Assembly (NCBI RefSeq): GCF_004322705.1
Contig: NZ_SIZZ01000003.1
Location: forward strand, 1-64,000
Origin: Dyella terrae
Lineage (GTDB): Bacteria; Pseudomonadota; Gammaproteobacteria; Xanthomonadales; Rhodanobacteraceae
Length of the DNA stretch: 64,000 nucleotides
Reading direction: 5' to 3'
Part shown: one piece after another, positions 56,764 through 64,000 of the stretch
Numbering within the stretch: position 1 is the first letter of the stretch
Layout of the letters: every line of letters starts with the position of its first letter
Position numbers and translations under genes: made by a program
Notes under the pieces: model-generated
Told to the model about the DNA's origin: nothing
Seen by the model: only the letters and a program-made list of their open reading frames with translations
The model's database searches: none

Positions 56764-57476
56764 GCTCGCGCTTTTGCTGCGCCCAGGACCCTAGTTGTTC
56801 CTGGGCGAAGCATGCGGCAGGTACAAGCTTCGCGTTCGACGACATCTTGCATGCGGATGTCCTTGTCGCCCGACACTTCGATGGGCAGGCTAAATCGCCG
56901 GATTGCATGACCTGGAGCGCCTCCTTCACTGTCGCAATGATGGCGTTCCTTGACCACAGATCTTCTTTCACCAGCAATGATTCCATCGCAGAGCGGATGA
57001 GCGGCGCTTCTCCATTCTCGGCATTGAGTGTAATCAGCTCGTTCACCCGCTTCGACAATGCTTCGCCGGAAGCGAATTTCTAAAGCATTGCCTCTCTTAG
57101 TTGCGTGGCAACAATGTAGCGAGCAATCGTTGGAAATAGAAATCGTAATCCTTCTACCGAGGTGCCAACGTATTTCGCGACCCATGAAAGGAAGTCCGGT
57201 GTCAGAGTGCACTACCTCGTGCCGTCATGTGCGTGGCGCTTCGCAAAGGCTTAGGATAGCGAGAGGAACGGTCCGAGCTTGCCGATCAAGTGCACTCTGA
57301 CCCAGGGATTCTCTGGGACGAAAATCGCCGCTCTTAAAAGTCAGTCAGGCCACTGAACCCCTAATCGAGCCGCAATCACATTTTGGAGTCGTACTAACTT
57401 TCATTTGGCGGGGCACCAGCAAAATGCTGGGGCCGCGAACCGCGCCGGCGATCTGCCAGGAGAACATTTTGTACGG
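56764..57476. other. Gene-poor spacer with a decayed reading frame and REP-like pair
   Basis: No intact gene is supported. On the minus strand a frame near 56880-57080 has protein-like sequence (ALSKRVNELITLNAENGEAP, then LIRSAMESLLVKEDLWSR) but no upstream start and it degrades after about 60 residues, so it may be a gene remnant. GTCAGAGTGCACT (57201-57213) and AGTGCACTCTGAC (57289-57301) are a perfect 13-bp inverted pair. A short hairpin CCAGCA-aaa-TGCTGG lies near 57414-57430. Confidence 0.5.
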
Positions 57477-58130
57477 CTAAAGTAGGTCCGTCTGTCTAAC
57501 CGCAAGGTCCTCAGAATCACGATCTTCTTTCTGTAACACAACTTTTTCGCCAAGGAAGAGGAAGTTAGGAATATTGGGAGGTGACACGGCTTGTCGTGCC
57601 CCAACAGCATCATTCTTTATCTCCTCTCTCAATTCCATGAGGAGTCGACCAAGGATGTTTCTTCCGATCAGTGTTTCATGGGCAACGCCCATCAGCTTAG
57701 CGCCCCAGTAGTCGTCCTTGCTCGACTGCTCAACAATTGAGCGATCTTTCGTAGAAAGCAGAAGCCGTGAGAACTCTTCAAAGTTTTGTGAAAGCTTCAC
57801 TCGCAGGCACCAGCGCATGATCTTTGTGCGTACTTGGTCCCAATCTTCCCTTGAGTCCTCTCGATGAGATTTGCTCTTCATCTTCGCAGTCATTGGACTG
57901 TGCTGCTCGATGATCTCGCGTTGTACATTCGGAAGGTGAGGGAAGCGACAAGCTTGGTAGAGCGCTTCAGACGTGGCTATCCGAACCCCATTTATCCGAA
58001 TCGGGAAGCCAGGTGCCATGTTTGATAAGCCGCCAAAAGTCTCCCTGGTTTTGTGAACAACAACGACTTCCGCACGCACGTACATGCGGAAGTTTTGTGG
58101 CGTCTCAGTTCGTGGAGTTATAGAGGACAT
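57477..58130 (-). CDS. NADAR-family protein (YbiA-like, predicted ADP-ribose/N-glycosidase superfamily)
   Basis: 217 residues. The family signature runs from TFGGLSNMAPGFPIRI (31-46) through TSEALYQACRFP (53-64), KMKSKSHRED and MRWCLRVKLSQN to KDDYWGAKLMG (138-148) and RNILGRLLMELR (157-168). YbiA-type members cleave riboflavin intermediates, and NADAR proteins paired with DarT reverse guanine ADP-ribosylation as antitoxins. The start at 58130 was chosen because GGAGA lies 9 nt upstream; ATG 58139 is too close to it. It overlaps the upstream PRTase-like gene by 26 nt. Lower-GC codon use. Confidence 0.82.
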   Translation of the reverse strand: MSSITPRTETPQNFRMYVRAEVVVVHKTRETFGGLSNMAPGFPIRINGVRIATSEALYQACRFPHLPNVQREIIEQHSPMTAKMKSKSHREDSREDWDQVRTKIMRWCLRVKLSQNFEEFSRLLLSTKDRSIVEQSSKDDYWGAKLMGVAHETLIGRNILGRLLMELREEIKNDAVGARQAVSPPNIPNFLFLGEKVVLQKEDRDSEDLAVRQTDLL

Positions 58131-59154
58131 CAAACGCATTCTCCGGGGCTGCGTAGGTTTTTCTCTGCAGAAGCGGATACCAATCTAATGCTCCAGATGC
58201 CTGTTGGGGATCGCCCCACCAAAGAGCCAGTGGGCAATTGTTTGGACAATTTCGGTAGGTTGCTATCAACGCCCCGAAGCCCGCGCCAAAGGGTCCACAT
58301 CCAAGTGGCCGGAACCAATCACTTAGATTGGACAGTGATCGAATCTTTACACCCGCAATAAGGAACTCGCTCTCCAGTACTTGTCGACCTTCCTCAGAAG
58401 AGAAAAGATCAAATTTCCCACCAGGTTGGCGTAATTGCAGTGGGAATTTGCCCTGGCTTTGGGCGTGTAGGTATGCCTGTGTCGCGGGATGATCTGGCGC
58501 GGCCGACGGCCAAAGGACATCGGATTCATTTCTTCGATTCAGTCTGTTCTCAAGTTCTCCTAAGCGCCAGAATTTGAGGTTGAGTCTCTTGCCTACGTCT
58601 TTGGCAGCCCTGTTCAGCTTTTTCTCAACGAAATACTGGCCGAGACGGTGATACGCAATCAAGATTACGTGAACGGTCGAACTTGGCGGAGCTGTATTTT
58701 TGATCCAATCCTCCAGATCAGTTCCTACGCGTCCACCACCGAATAAAACGTCGTCCAGATATATGTACGCTCCACCCCTAGTGCCACAGCTGGCTAGCTT
58801 CAGCCCATACGCCGCCTCAAGGGAAGTGGCGAAAAGCTTCACCATTTCTTTCTGGCTTTGCCCGTCTTTTTGGATTCGAAGCACGTTTGCCTGGCTCCAA
58901 AATGATCTGGGGTCTTTACCCGCCAAGGCTTCGTTCGTGACCAAATCGCTCAGGAATTTGATGACTACGTCTTTTGTCAGAAAAGTCTGCGCGATGACAT
59001 GCTGAAACTCCCTGAGAAAGGGGATCTGATTCTTGGGTGTGAACTGTCTCGCCCAGCGATCCACATGCAATGGACTCGGCTCTTCCAGTTCACCTTGGCG
59101 ATAGGCTTGGATAGTCTTCGCTATGCCTTCCAGCAGATTGTCCCTTTCGCTCAT
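58105..59154 (-). CDS. Phosphoribosyltransferase-like protein (PRTase-CE type)
   Basis: 349 residues. The PRPP-type loop is recognisable as AYIYLDDVLFGGGRVGTDL (129-147), a variant of the hhhhDD(V/I)xxxG motif of type I phosphoribosyltransferases. The helical N terminus (residues 1-110) and a C-terminal domain ending in ATYRNCPNNCPLALWWGD are family-typical for the large PRTase-like proteins found in conflict systems. No nucleobase-binding hood is evident. The gene is first in a two-gene unit with NADAR (26-nt overlap). An effector or ligand-making role is inferred; it is not a metabolic salvage enzyme by context. Confidence 0.72.
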   Translation of the reverse strand: MSERDNLLEGIAKTIQAYRQGELEEPSPLHVDRWARQFTPKNQIPFLREFQHVIAQTFLTKDVVIKFLSDLVTNEALAGKDPRSFWSQANVLRIQKDGQSQKEMVKLFATSLEAAYGLKLASCGTRGGAYIYLDDVLFGGGRVGTDLEDWIKNTAPPSSTVHVILIAYHRLGQYFVEKKLNRAAKDVGKRLNLKFWRLGELENRLNRRNESDVLWPSAAPDHPATQAYLHAQSQGKFPLQLRQPGGKFDLFSSEEGRQVLESEFLIAGVKIRSLSNLSDWFRPLGCGPFGAGFGALIATYRNCPNNCPLALWWGDPQQASGALDWYPLLQRKTYAAPENAFDVLYNSTN

Positions 59155-59932
59155 TCCTAGCCCCCTAAGTTCCTCGGATTATTCCGGCTCATTCTAGGCA
59201 TAACGCGCGCGATTCACATATTGAGGTCTGTGCGCGGGGAAATCATGCACGGCCAGATCAGTGCTCTAGGAACGTTCTTGCGGCGGTCGTGTCGGCTCGA
59301 TCGCGGCCTGAAGTGCAGAGTAGGTCCCGGGTGAAGAAGGGAGGCAAATTCGATCCTAGGCCATAGTAAACCTACGGTCGCTAGGCTTGAGGGTTTTCTC
59401 GCCTACTTGATGTGGCTGGCGGTAACTCATTACCGGCACGCAAAGCGCTTTTTTGGTAGTGTCCCCTTCGCTGCCTGTCGCTCTACGTCTCAGTCGAAAC
59501 ACAGGCAGCACATCGCTCAACCATGAAGCGAATGAGTCGCAGGCCATGGGTGCTAGGAACACCACATGGCCCGCTAACCACCCCCAATAGAAGGCTATTG
59601 AAGATGGCTACGCCAAATATTACGGCAATACTCCCCCCGCCGCGCCCAAAGAGCGGCCCCCTCACCGATCCCCGGGACGTCCGCACCCTCCGCAGACGCG
59701 GTTGACGAACGGCGGCCATCCGCCGCGCCCGGATCGTTACAGCGCTTTCGAGCACCTCCGTCCTATTAGCGGAGGACGGAGGGTGGCTGGCCGCACCACT
59801 TTGCAACCAAGCCTTCCGGCGCCCGGTCACGGGCAGGCCGGTGAGCCTTCATGACTTGAGCGGTGCTTTTTTGCACCATGCGCGGCGCGTTCGTGCCTGC
59901 ACGGCGTGCCGCGTTCTTGAGGAGATAAGTAC
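59155..59932. other. Intergenic stretch with a terminator-like hairpin, no gene recognised
   Basis: 778 bp. A minus-strand frame near 59356-59565 and a plus-strand frame at 59523-59705 lack ribosome sites and family likeness. The plus frame ends with a Pro/Arg-rich tract and could encode a small basic protein, but I cannot support it. An inverted repeat CCTCCGTCC (59755-59763) / GGACGGAGG (59774-59782) sits 150 bp before the next gene. Confidence 0.45.
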
Positions 59933-60187
59933 GTGGACAGGGAATATCGCCCGTCGTTGGGCAGTACGAAACATCTGACTTTCTCGGTCGATCAGTCCCG
60001 GCAGCGGATGCACGAAGCCATGATTTGGTGGAGCTACGCGATGGAGCTGATGAATAGCGCCAGTGAGCGGCTGTTTCCATCGGATCGTCCGGAAGCGGTC
60101 GAGGCCCGCTGCGAACTTGGCACGGCGCGGATGTACGTACACATGGGCATGGAGTACGCGAAGACGGCGGTGGAGCGGCTTGAGTAG
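59933..60187 (+). CDS. Hypothetical protein (84 aa)
   Basis: A helical protein (SVDQSRQRMHEAMIWWSYAM, ELMNSASERLFPSD, CELGTARMYVHMGMEYAKTA). GTG start with GAGGAGATAAGTAC upstream, a good ribosome site. The repeated hydrophobic/aromatic helix pattern suggests a coiled or bundled structure. No family recognised. It appears to start a short cluster with two further unknown genes. Confidence 0.55.
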   Translation: MDREYRPSLGSTKHLTFSVDQSRQRMHEAMIWWSYAMELMNSASERLFPSDRPEAVEARCELGTARMYVHMGMEYAKTAVERLE

Positions 60188-60255
60188 GGACAGCTCGACT
60201 TCCGTGCCGCGCGGGCGGGGCCGGCGCGGCATCGCCTTTCGCACTCGGGATCGCC

Positions 60256-60840
60256 ATGACTGATCTTCTTGCTGTCATTCGCCCGGACGCCTTCGTCCTG
60301 GGCTCCCCGCGCTTCGCCGGCCCGTGGGCCCTGCCGTGGGACGTGGTGATTCCGCCCTACGTCGTCGTGGTCATCTTCCTGATGCTGGCGACTGCGTTTC
60401 TGGCCTTTTATGACCATTGGGTATCCATGAGAGAGCAAAACCCCACGCCGCACCCGCCACTCCGTCGCCTGCTTCCCGATGGAACGATCACGTCCAAACG
60501 CGCCATCTACCTCGAGATTGAGGAGACGCGGTGCCCCACCTATTTGATCGAATGCGAGGACATGCGACTGCTGTGCCTCTACGGGCAATACCTGCACAAG
60601 CTGGTGCAGGGGCGCCGACGGTGTTTCCCGTCGACGGTGTTTCATATGCGCCGTTTCGTCGGCAAGCCATCGATGTTTATCGTGCGGCCGAAGGGCAACG
60701 TGTATATGCCCGATGTGATCTGCACGTCCATGCGTCAGCTGTCGACGATCGGGCTGGTTCTGCGTGATGGCGAGTACCTGCCCATGTGGACGCTTGAGCG
60801 CGTGAAGCGGGCGCTGGCGTATTCAAGTCCGGACGACTGA
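60256..60840 (+). CDS. Hypothetical membrane-anchored protein (194 aa)
   Basis: A single transmembrane helix near residues 34-52 (VVVVIFLMLATAFLAFYDHW), followed by a soluble C-terminal part of about 140 residues (ITSKRAIYLEIEETRCPTYL, RFVGKPSMFIVRPKGNVYMP, VICTSMRQLSTIGLVLRDGE). No family recognised. It lies 68 bp after the 84-aa gene in the same direction. Confidence 0.55.
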   Translation: MTDLLAVIRPDAFVLGSPRFAGPWALPWDVVIPPYVVVVIFLMLATAFLAFYDHWVSMREQNPTPHPPLRRLLPDGTITSKRAIYLEIEETRCPTYLIECEDMRLLCLYGQYLHKLVQGRRRCFPSTVFHMRRFVGKPSMFIVRPKGNVYMPDVICTSMRQLSTIGLVLRDGEYLPMWTLERVKRALAYSSPDD

Positions 60841-61256
60841 GGCGCCCTCGTGTCTTGTCTCTTTGTCTGCGTCAGGTTCGCTTCCCCTCTATGGTGAAGC
60901 GGGCCTGGCTCCGTTCCGCATGTCATGGAAGACGTGCCCTTCTTCCTCGGCTCCGCTCACGGATTACCAAGCCCGTGAATGGCAGGCCACGGTATTGCCG
61001 TTCGATCGACAGTTCGTCTGCATCTGCTTCATTGGTTGATGTTGTTGCTGCTGCATTTCCATCTGCCGCTGTTGCTTTCGCAGCTGTTGGCGCAGTGGCT
61101 GCGCTTAGATCTGCTGCGCCGCTTGGGTGTCGCGCCGCTGATTCTTTCCAACCCGCAACCTTGCAGCGCAGTTACCACGCCAGAATGCAGCTTTTGTGAA
61201 AGTTGCCCCCATTAATGCTTCGTACGATGGCCCCGTCACATGACGAGGAACATGCC
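60841..61256. other. Intergenic region, no gene supported
   Basis: 416 bp. Open frames here have no ribosome site and one is rich in Ala/Ser/Val, typical of a GC-biased non-coding reading. Nothing else was seen. Confidence 0.45.
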
Positions 61257-61832
61257 ATGCCCCCCATTTCGAACTACCAACCGGTCAACACGAGCGTCAC
61301 GTCGTCCGTCACCGCGTCGAAAGACCTGAAGTCGCCGAGCGCCATAAGCACGGCATGTATCAGCTTGGTCTCCAATTTGCGTGCGACCCGATGGAATGAT
61401 GGAGTTCGCATGCAAACGGATACAATGAGCGAGATACCTGAGGTATGCAGGGTCCAGCGCGAGCGCCAACAGCTCCGCGCTAAGCATCCGGACGGGTGTT
61501 CGTGGCAGCAGCAGCTTGCGGGTGCGGACGAGGATCTTATTGAATTCGCCTCGTGGACGTCGAAAGCGATCTATTTCAGCGATCTCGCCGATATCCGCGG
61601 TCGTCTCAATGAGATCGAGGATGTGCTCGGCGCCGTCAACAAAGAAGCCCTTCGGCAACTCGCGGGCCACGGCGACGCAGGTGTTGATCCAAGTGATGCC
61701 GCGGCGCGGTTCGAGGCCATCGCTTCGCTCCTGGCGAGTGTTCAGGCCCAACGCGTGATGGTCGATGCCACGGACAATTTTCGGAACGCACAGGTGGCAC
61801 AGGTCAGGGGCACTTCCTGGCCTGACGCTTAG
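61257..61832 (+). CDS. Hypothetical protein (191 aa)
   Basis: A Ser/Thr-rich N terminus (NYQPVNTSVTSSVTASKDLK) without a signal peptide, then helical segments with coiled-coil potential (RQQLRAKHPDGCSWQQQLAG, ADIRGRLNEIEDVLGAVNKE, FEAIASLLASVQAQR). The layout recalls type III-like effectors or needle-associated proteins, but I see no secretion genes and do not claim this. GAGGAACATGCC precedes the ATG. A REP-like hairpin follows 40 bp downstream. Confidence 0.5.
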   Translation: MPPISNYQPVNTSVTSSVTASKDLKSPSAISTACISLVSNLRATRWNDGVRMQTDTMSEIPEVCRVQRERQQLRAKHPDGCSWQQQLAGADEDLIEFASWTSKAIYFSDLADIRGRLNEIEDVLGAVNKEALRQLAGHGDAGVDPSDAAARFEAIASLLASVQAQRVMVDATDNFRNAQVAQVRGTSWPDA

Positions 61833-61874
61833 CGTCGCGACGAGAAGGTGGCGCGCTAAGCGCGCCCGCGGGTC

Positions 61875-61907
61875 GGGTTCACTTTTCTTGGGTGGTAAAG
61901 TGAACCC
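61875..61907. repeat. REP-like palindrome
   Basis: GGGTTCACTTT and AAAGTGAACCC form a perfect 11-bp stem around an 11-nt loop, between two convergent genes. It belongs to the same family as the GTGAACCTGGCCCC repeats at 62.6 kb. Confidence 0.75.
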
Positions 61908-61928
61908 GGTCCGGTTTCGGCGATTCGA

Positions 61929-62414
61929 TCAATCCTTTCTGACGACACTATGCTGCGAGTACATCGCATGCCACGCGCCATCCTCATAAATCAGCACATC
62001 CGATGAGCGCACGCCTTTGTCCGGCCCCAGCGCGGGGTCGTAGAAGGAGACCACGGCGATGTCGCCGTGCAGGGCGACGGCCGTTTCCGTGGGGTTGGCT
62101 TTCATCCACGCGGCAACTTCCTGCTTAGCCTTGTCCGAATCCTTGTTCTTGGCCGCGCCCGCGATGATGTGTTCGCGCGAGATGGCGCTGCCGTTGGCGT
62201 TGACGGAGCGGTAGCCGGGGAGGAGGAAGTGGCTGAGGAAATCCGTGTCGCCGTTGACCTCGGCGCGCAGCCAGTGGTCGTCGACGGCCTTGGCGCCTTC
62301 GGCGGTCTTCTCGGTTTCGTGGGGGCCGTTGGGGGTGGGGCCGTTGGCGGCCAGTAAATTGAGGGAGACGCAGATCAGGGCCAGGGCGAACGTCGAGCGG
62401 GCGGAGTGGCGCAT
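61929..62414 (-). CDS. Exported NTF2-like/SnoaL-like protein (DUF4440 type)
   Basis: 161 residues. A signal peptide (STFALALICVSLNLLAANGP) precedes an NTF2-like domain: DDHWLRAEVNGDTDFLSHFL near 45-64, LPGYRSVNANGSAISREHII near 65-84, VSFYDPALGPDKGVRSSDVL and WHAMYSQHSVVRKD at the end. This matches DUF4440/SnoaL-type small binding or catalytic domains. Ligand unknown. Located at the core-genome side of the island. Confidence 0.82.
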   Translation of the reverse strand: MRHSARSTFALALICVSLNLLAANGPTPNGPHETEKTAEGAKAVDDHWLRAEVNGDTDFLSHFLLPGYRSVNANGSAISREHIIAGAAKNKDSDKAKQEVAAWMKANPTETAVALHGDIAVVSFYDPALGPDKGVRSSDVLIYEDGAWHAMYSQHSVVRKD

Positions 62415-62550
62415 GGAGGTGCCTCGCGATGGGGGAGGCGTGCAGTGTTGGCGGTGGGGCGGCTGGGTGCAGTGGGTTTGGGATGAGCGGTAAACGGTGA
62501 GGGATGGGCGGGTTGGCCGATGTGACGAGCGGTTGGGTTGGCCGGGGTTG

Positions 62551-62745
62551 TGTGGAACGGGGCCAGGTTATGTTTCCCGAGCCTGGAAAAGTGAACCTGG
62601 CCCCCTTTGAGAGGCACGGAAGCGATCCGCTTATCCGGCGCGATGGACTGTGGAACGGGGTCAGGTTGAGTTACCGCGCCTGGAGAAGTGAACCTGGCCC
62701 CCTTTGAGAGGCACGGAAGCGATCCGCTTATCCGGCGCGATGGAC
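62551..62745 (+). repeat. Tandem duplication of a ~98-bp unit containing REP palindromes
   Basis: Two copies, 62551-62648 and 62649-62745, start with TGTGGAACGGGG(C/T)CAGGTT and end with GCGATGGAC. Each contains AGTGAACCTGGCCCCCTTTG inverted against its GGCCAGGTT or GTCAGGTT. The first 42 bp of the copies differ more than the rest. No gene lies across it. Confidence 0.85.
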
Positions 62746-62842
62746 CGCTCGTCACACGTTGCGGCCCGGCTGTCATGCATCGGTCGACGGGCGTTGGCGC
62801 GGCGCATAGCGTGGCAAGCCTCCTTCCACCGGAATAGCACCC

Positions 62843-63748
62843 ATGCGACTGGCGATGTTGCTGTTGGCACTCACGGCGGCGACTAGCCTGCCCCCACCGA
62901 CACGTTTCGCGCCCGAGCTGATGGGCGCCTCCGACTCGTCGCCGGCCTTTGCGCCGGATGGGCGTTCGGTGGTTTTCATACGGTTCGAGGGGGACGGCGT
63001 CGCGCTGATGGCGTCGCATCGCGAGGGCGCGGGATGGTCGGCGCCACGGCCGGCTCTGCCGGGTCATGAACGCGACTTCGACGCAGCGATGGCGCCGGAT
63101 GGCTCGTACATGGTGTTTGCATCCAGCCGGCCGGCAACGACGGGCGGCAAGCCGCTGGACGCGGTGATGGGTGGGGCGTTGCGCGTGGGAAAGGGCATGA
63201 ACCTTTGGCGGGTGGAGCGGCGCGGGGACGGCTGGGGTGAACCGGTGCGGCTGCCCGATGCCGTGAATCGCTGCACGCGCACATTTGCGCCGGGCGTGGC
63301 GGGGGATGGCAGCGTGTATTTCATTGGCTGCGATGCCGACGACAAGCTGCAGCTGATGCGCAGCGCCTACCGGGGCGGTCAGTACGAGGCGGCGGAGCGC
63401 GTGGCGATCGGCGATGCGGCGACGGTGATCCGCGACCCGGCGATCTTGCCGGATGGCTCGGCGATGGTGTTCAGCATGCGCAAAGACCCGTCGAAGGTGA
63501 TGCGGCTGGCGATCAGTTTCCATGGCAAGGATGGCTGGAGCGAGCCCCAGGATCTGGGCGACAGCGTCAACGCCGGCACGCACGCGATGGCGCCGCAGTG
63601 GGGCTGCGATCACCGCACGATCTACTTCAGCAGCGACCGCGCCGGCGGCTCGGGCGCGCCAGGCTCCGATGCCACGTGGCAGGTGTCCCTGGCGTCGCTG
63701 CTGGCGGCCCATGGCGTGCATCCGCCTTCCACCTGCGCCGCCAGCTGA
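62843..63748 (+). CDS. PD40/TolB-like beta-propeller protein (exported)
   Basis: 301 residues. A short hydrophobic N terminus (LAMLLLALTAATSLPPP) may be a signal peptide. WD40-like PD40 repeats carry the motif SPAFAPDGRSVVFIRF, then FDAAMAPDGSYMVFASSR and DPAILPDGSAMVFSMRKD, with a last unit HRTIYFSSDRAGGSGAPGSD. Proteins of this shape bind peptides or carbohydrates in the periplasm. Partner not evident. A membrane-protein gene follows about 100 bp later. Confidence 0.75.
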   Translation: MRLAMLLLALTAATSLPPPTRFAPELMGASDSSPAFAPDGRSVVFIRFEGDGVALMASHREGAGWSAPRPALPGHERDFDAAMAPDGSYMVFASSRPATTGGKPLDAVMGGALRVGKGMNLWRVERRGDGWGEPVRLPDAVNRCTRTFAPGVAGDGSVYFIGCDADDKLQLMRSAYRGGQYEAAERVAIGDAATVIRDPAILPDGSAMVFSMRKDPSKVMRLAISFHGKDGWSEPQDLGDSVNAGTHAMAPQWGCDHRTIYFSSDRAGGSGAPGSDATWQVSLASLLAAHGVHPPSTCAAS

Positions 63749-63848
63749 CCCCCACCCGGAGACATGCCTCCTGACACTTCCACTGCCCCGTCGCGCCACG
63801 CACACTCGCCGCTTCGAAGGCCGCCGGGGCCTGGTGGGCGATGTGCGC

Positions 63849-64000
63849 GTGGCTAACCGCTTTCCTTCCTGGAAAACCGCCCTGCTGATCCTGGCGTTCT
63901 GGACGGCGCTGGCCGCCAGTTTCACGGCCAGCAACGTGCTCTCCGCGCTGAGCGAAGACATGCCGGTGATCTGGTGGCGTCCGCTGGCGTGGAACCTGTT
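63849..64000 (+). CDS. N-terminal part of a membrane protein (cut by window end)
   Basis: 50 residues visible from GTG 63849 (ANRFPSWKTALLILAFWTAL), with one helix starting near residue 10 and a following WWRPLAWNL stretch. This resembles the membrane-spanning start of LytS/YehU-type sensor kinases in Xanthomonadales, but too little is present to be sure. GTG 63843 is an alternative start. Confidence 0.45.
   Translation, partial: MANRFPSWKTALLILAFWTALAASFTASNVLSALSEDMPVIWWRPLAWNL

Noticed and set aside
57201-57301. IS terminal repeats flanking a small element
   Set aside because: The 13-bp inverted pair encloses only about 75 bp without a gene and the same motif occurs elsewhere, so a REP pair is the better reading.
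59523-59705. Small basic protein frame (60 codons)
   Set aside because: No ribosome site, and a Pro/Arg-rich composition typical of chance frames; not enough to call a gene.
48828-61928. Prophage or integrative element with integrase and att site
   Set aside because: No integrase, structural phage gene, tRNA gene or flanking direct repeat was recognised; the island may have arisen through IS activity or homologous replacement.
62375-63961. A 528-codon minus-strand frame over the REP duplication and the PD40 gene
   Set aside because: It crosses the tandem repeat and is Arg/Pro/His-rich without any domain; the forward PD40 repeats are clear.

Overview
The window looks like a chromosomal segment of a gammaproteobacterium of the Xanthomonadales, most likely family Rhodanobacteraceae (Dyella/Luteibacter/Rhodanobacter type). 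I infer this from the high GC, the GC-rich third codon positions, a large OAR-like TonB-dependent receptor, a GDSL-esterase autotransporter, a BigR-type sulfur operon like that of Xylella, and REP-like palindromes reading AAGTGAACCTGGCCCC. The genus cannot be fixed from sequence reading alone.

Layout. Positions 1-48,800 are mostly ordinary chromosome. They begin with the 3' end of a 5S rRNA and its terminator. Next come a rhomboid protease, a DUF1820 protein, a class I amidotransferase, a GspE/PilB-family ATPase, glyQS, an XRE regulator, a TonB-dependent receptor, a YbaY-like lipoprotein and a GDSL autotransporter. They are followed by tex, an RDD membrane protein, mnmG, pepN, an aldose epimerase/dehydratase pair, an EamA exporter, an ACT/V4R-like protein, an MHYT membrane protein, tag and a methyltransferase. 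Then comes a redox-sulfur operon (ArsR/BigR-like repressor, persulfide-dioxygenase-like MBL protein, two YeeE/YedE proteins). The biotin operon bioB-bioF-trhO-bioH-bioC follows, with an imperfect 12-bp inverted repeat upstream that is shared with a divergent small membrane protein, then comF. Positions 39,400-46,400 hold small lipoproteins and membrane proteins, a RibD-like/TetR pair under a 31-bp palindrome, a PcaD-like hydrolase with a divergent LysR gene, and an orphan HEPN-like protein. A secreted sulfatase closes this part.

Positions about 48,830-61,830 form an accessory island. Codon use is less GC-biased here, insertion-sequence debris is present (an IS4 transposase remnant with a nonsense codon, and an intact-looking IS3-family element), and defence-type cassettes are packed together. 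There are three. (1) An XRE-ImmA/IrrE regulator followed 4 nt later by a PIN-domain protein, behind a TTTACA/TGTAAA operator. (2) A tight four-gene operon encoding a ubiquitin-like protein ending in glycine, an E2-like protein, a JAMM/JAB metalloprotease and an E1-like enzyme, which together make a complete bacterial ubiquitin-like conjugation/deconjugation pathway related to Bil-type antiphage systems but in a different gene order. (3) A two-gene unit of a phosphoribosyltransferase-like protein overlapping a NADAR-family protein, a plausible nucleotide or ADP-ribose based conflict system. Three unrecognised small genes follow, then an NTF2-like protein, a 98-bp tandem REP duplication, a PD40 (TolB-like) protein and the start of a membrane protein at the window edge.

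No integrase, tRNA gene, attachment site or CRISPR array was recognised. The strongest candidate for a new system is the Ubl-E2-JAB-E1 operon with its neighbouring PRTase-like/NADAR unit.
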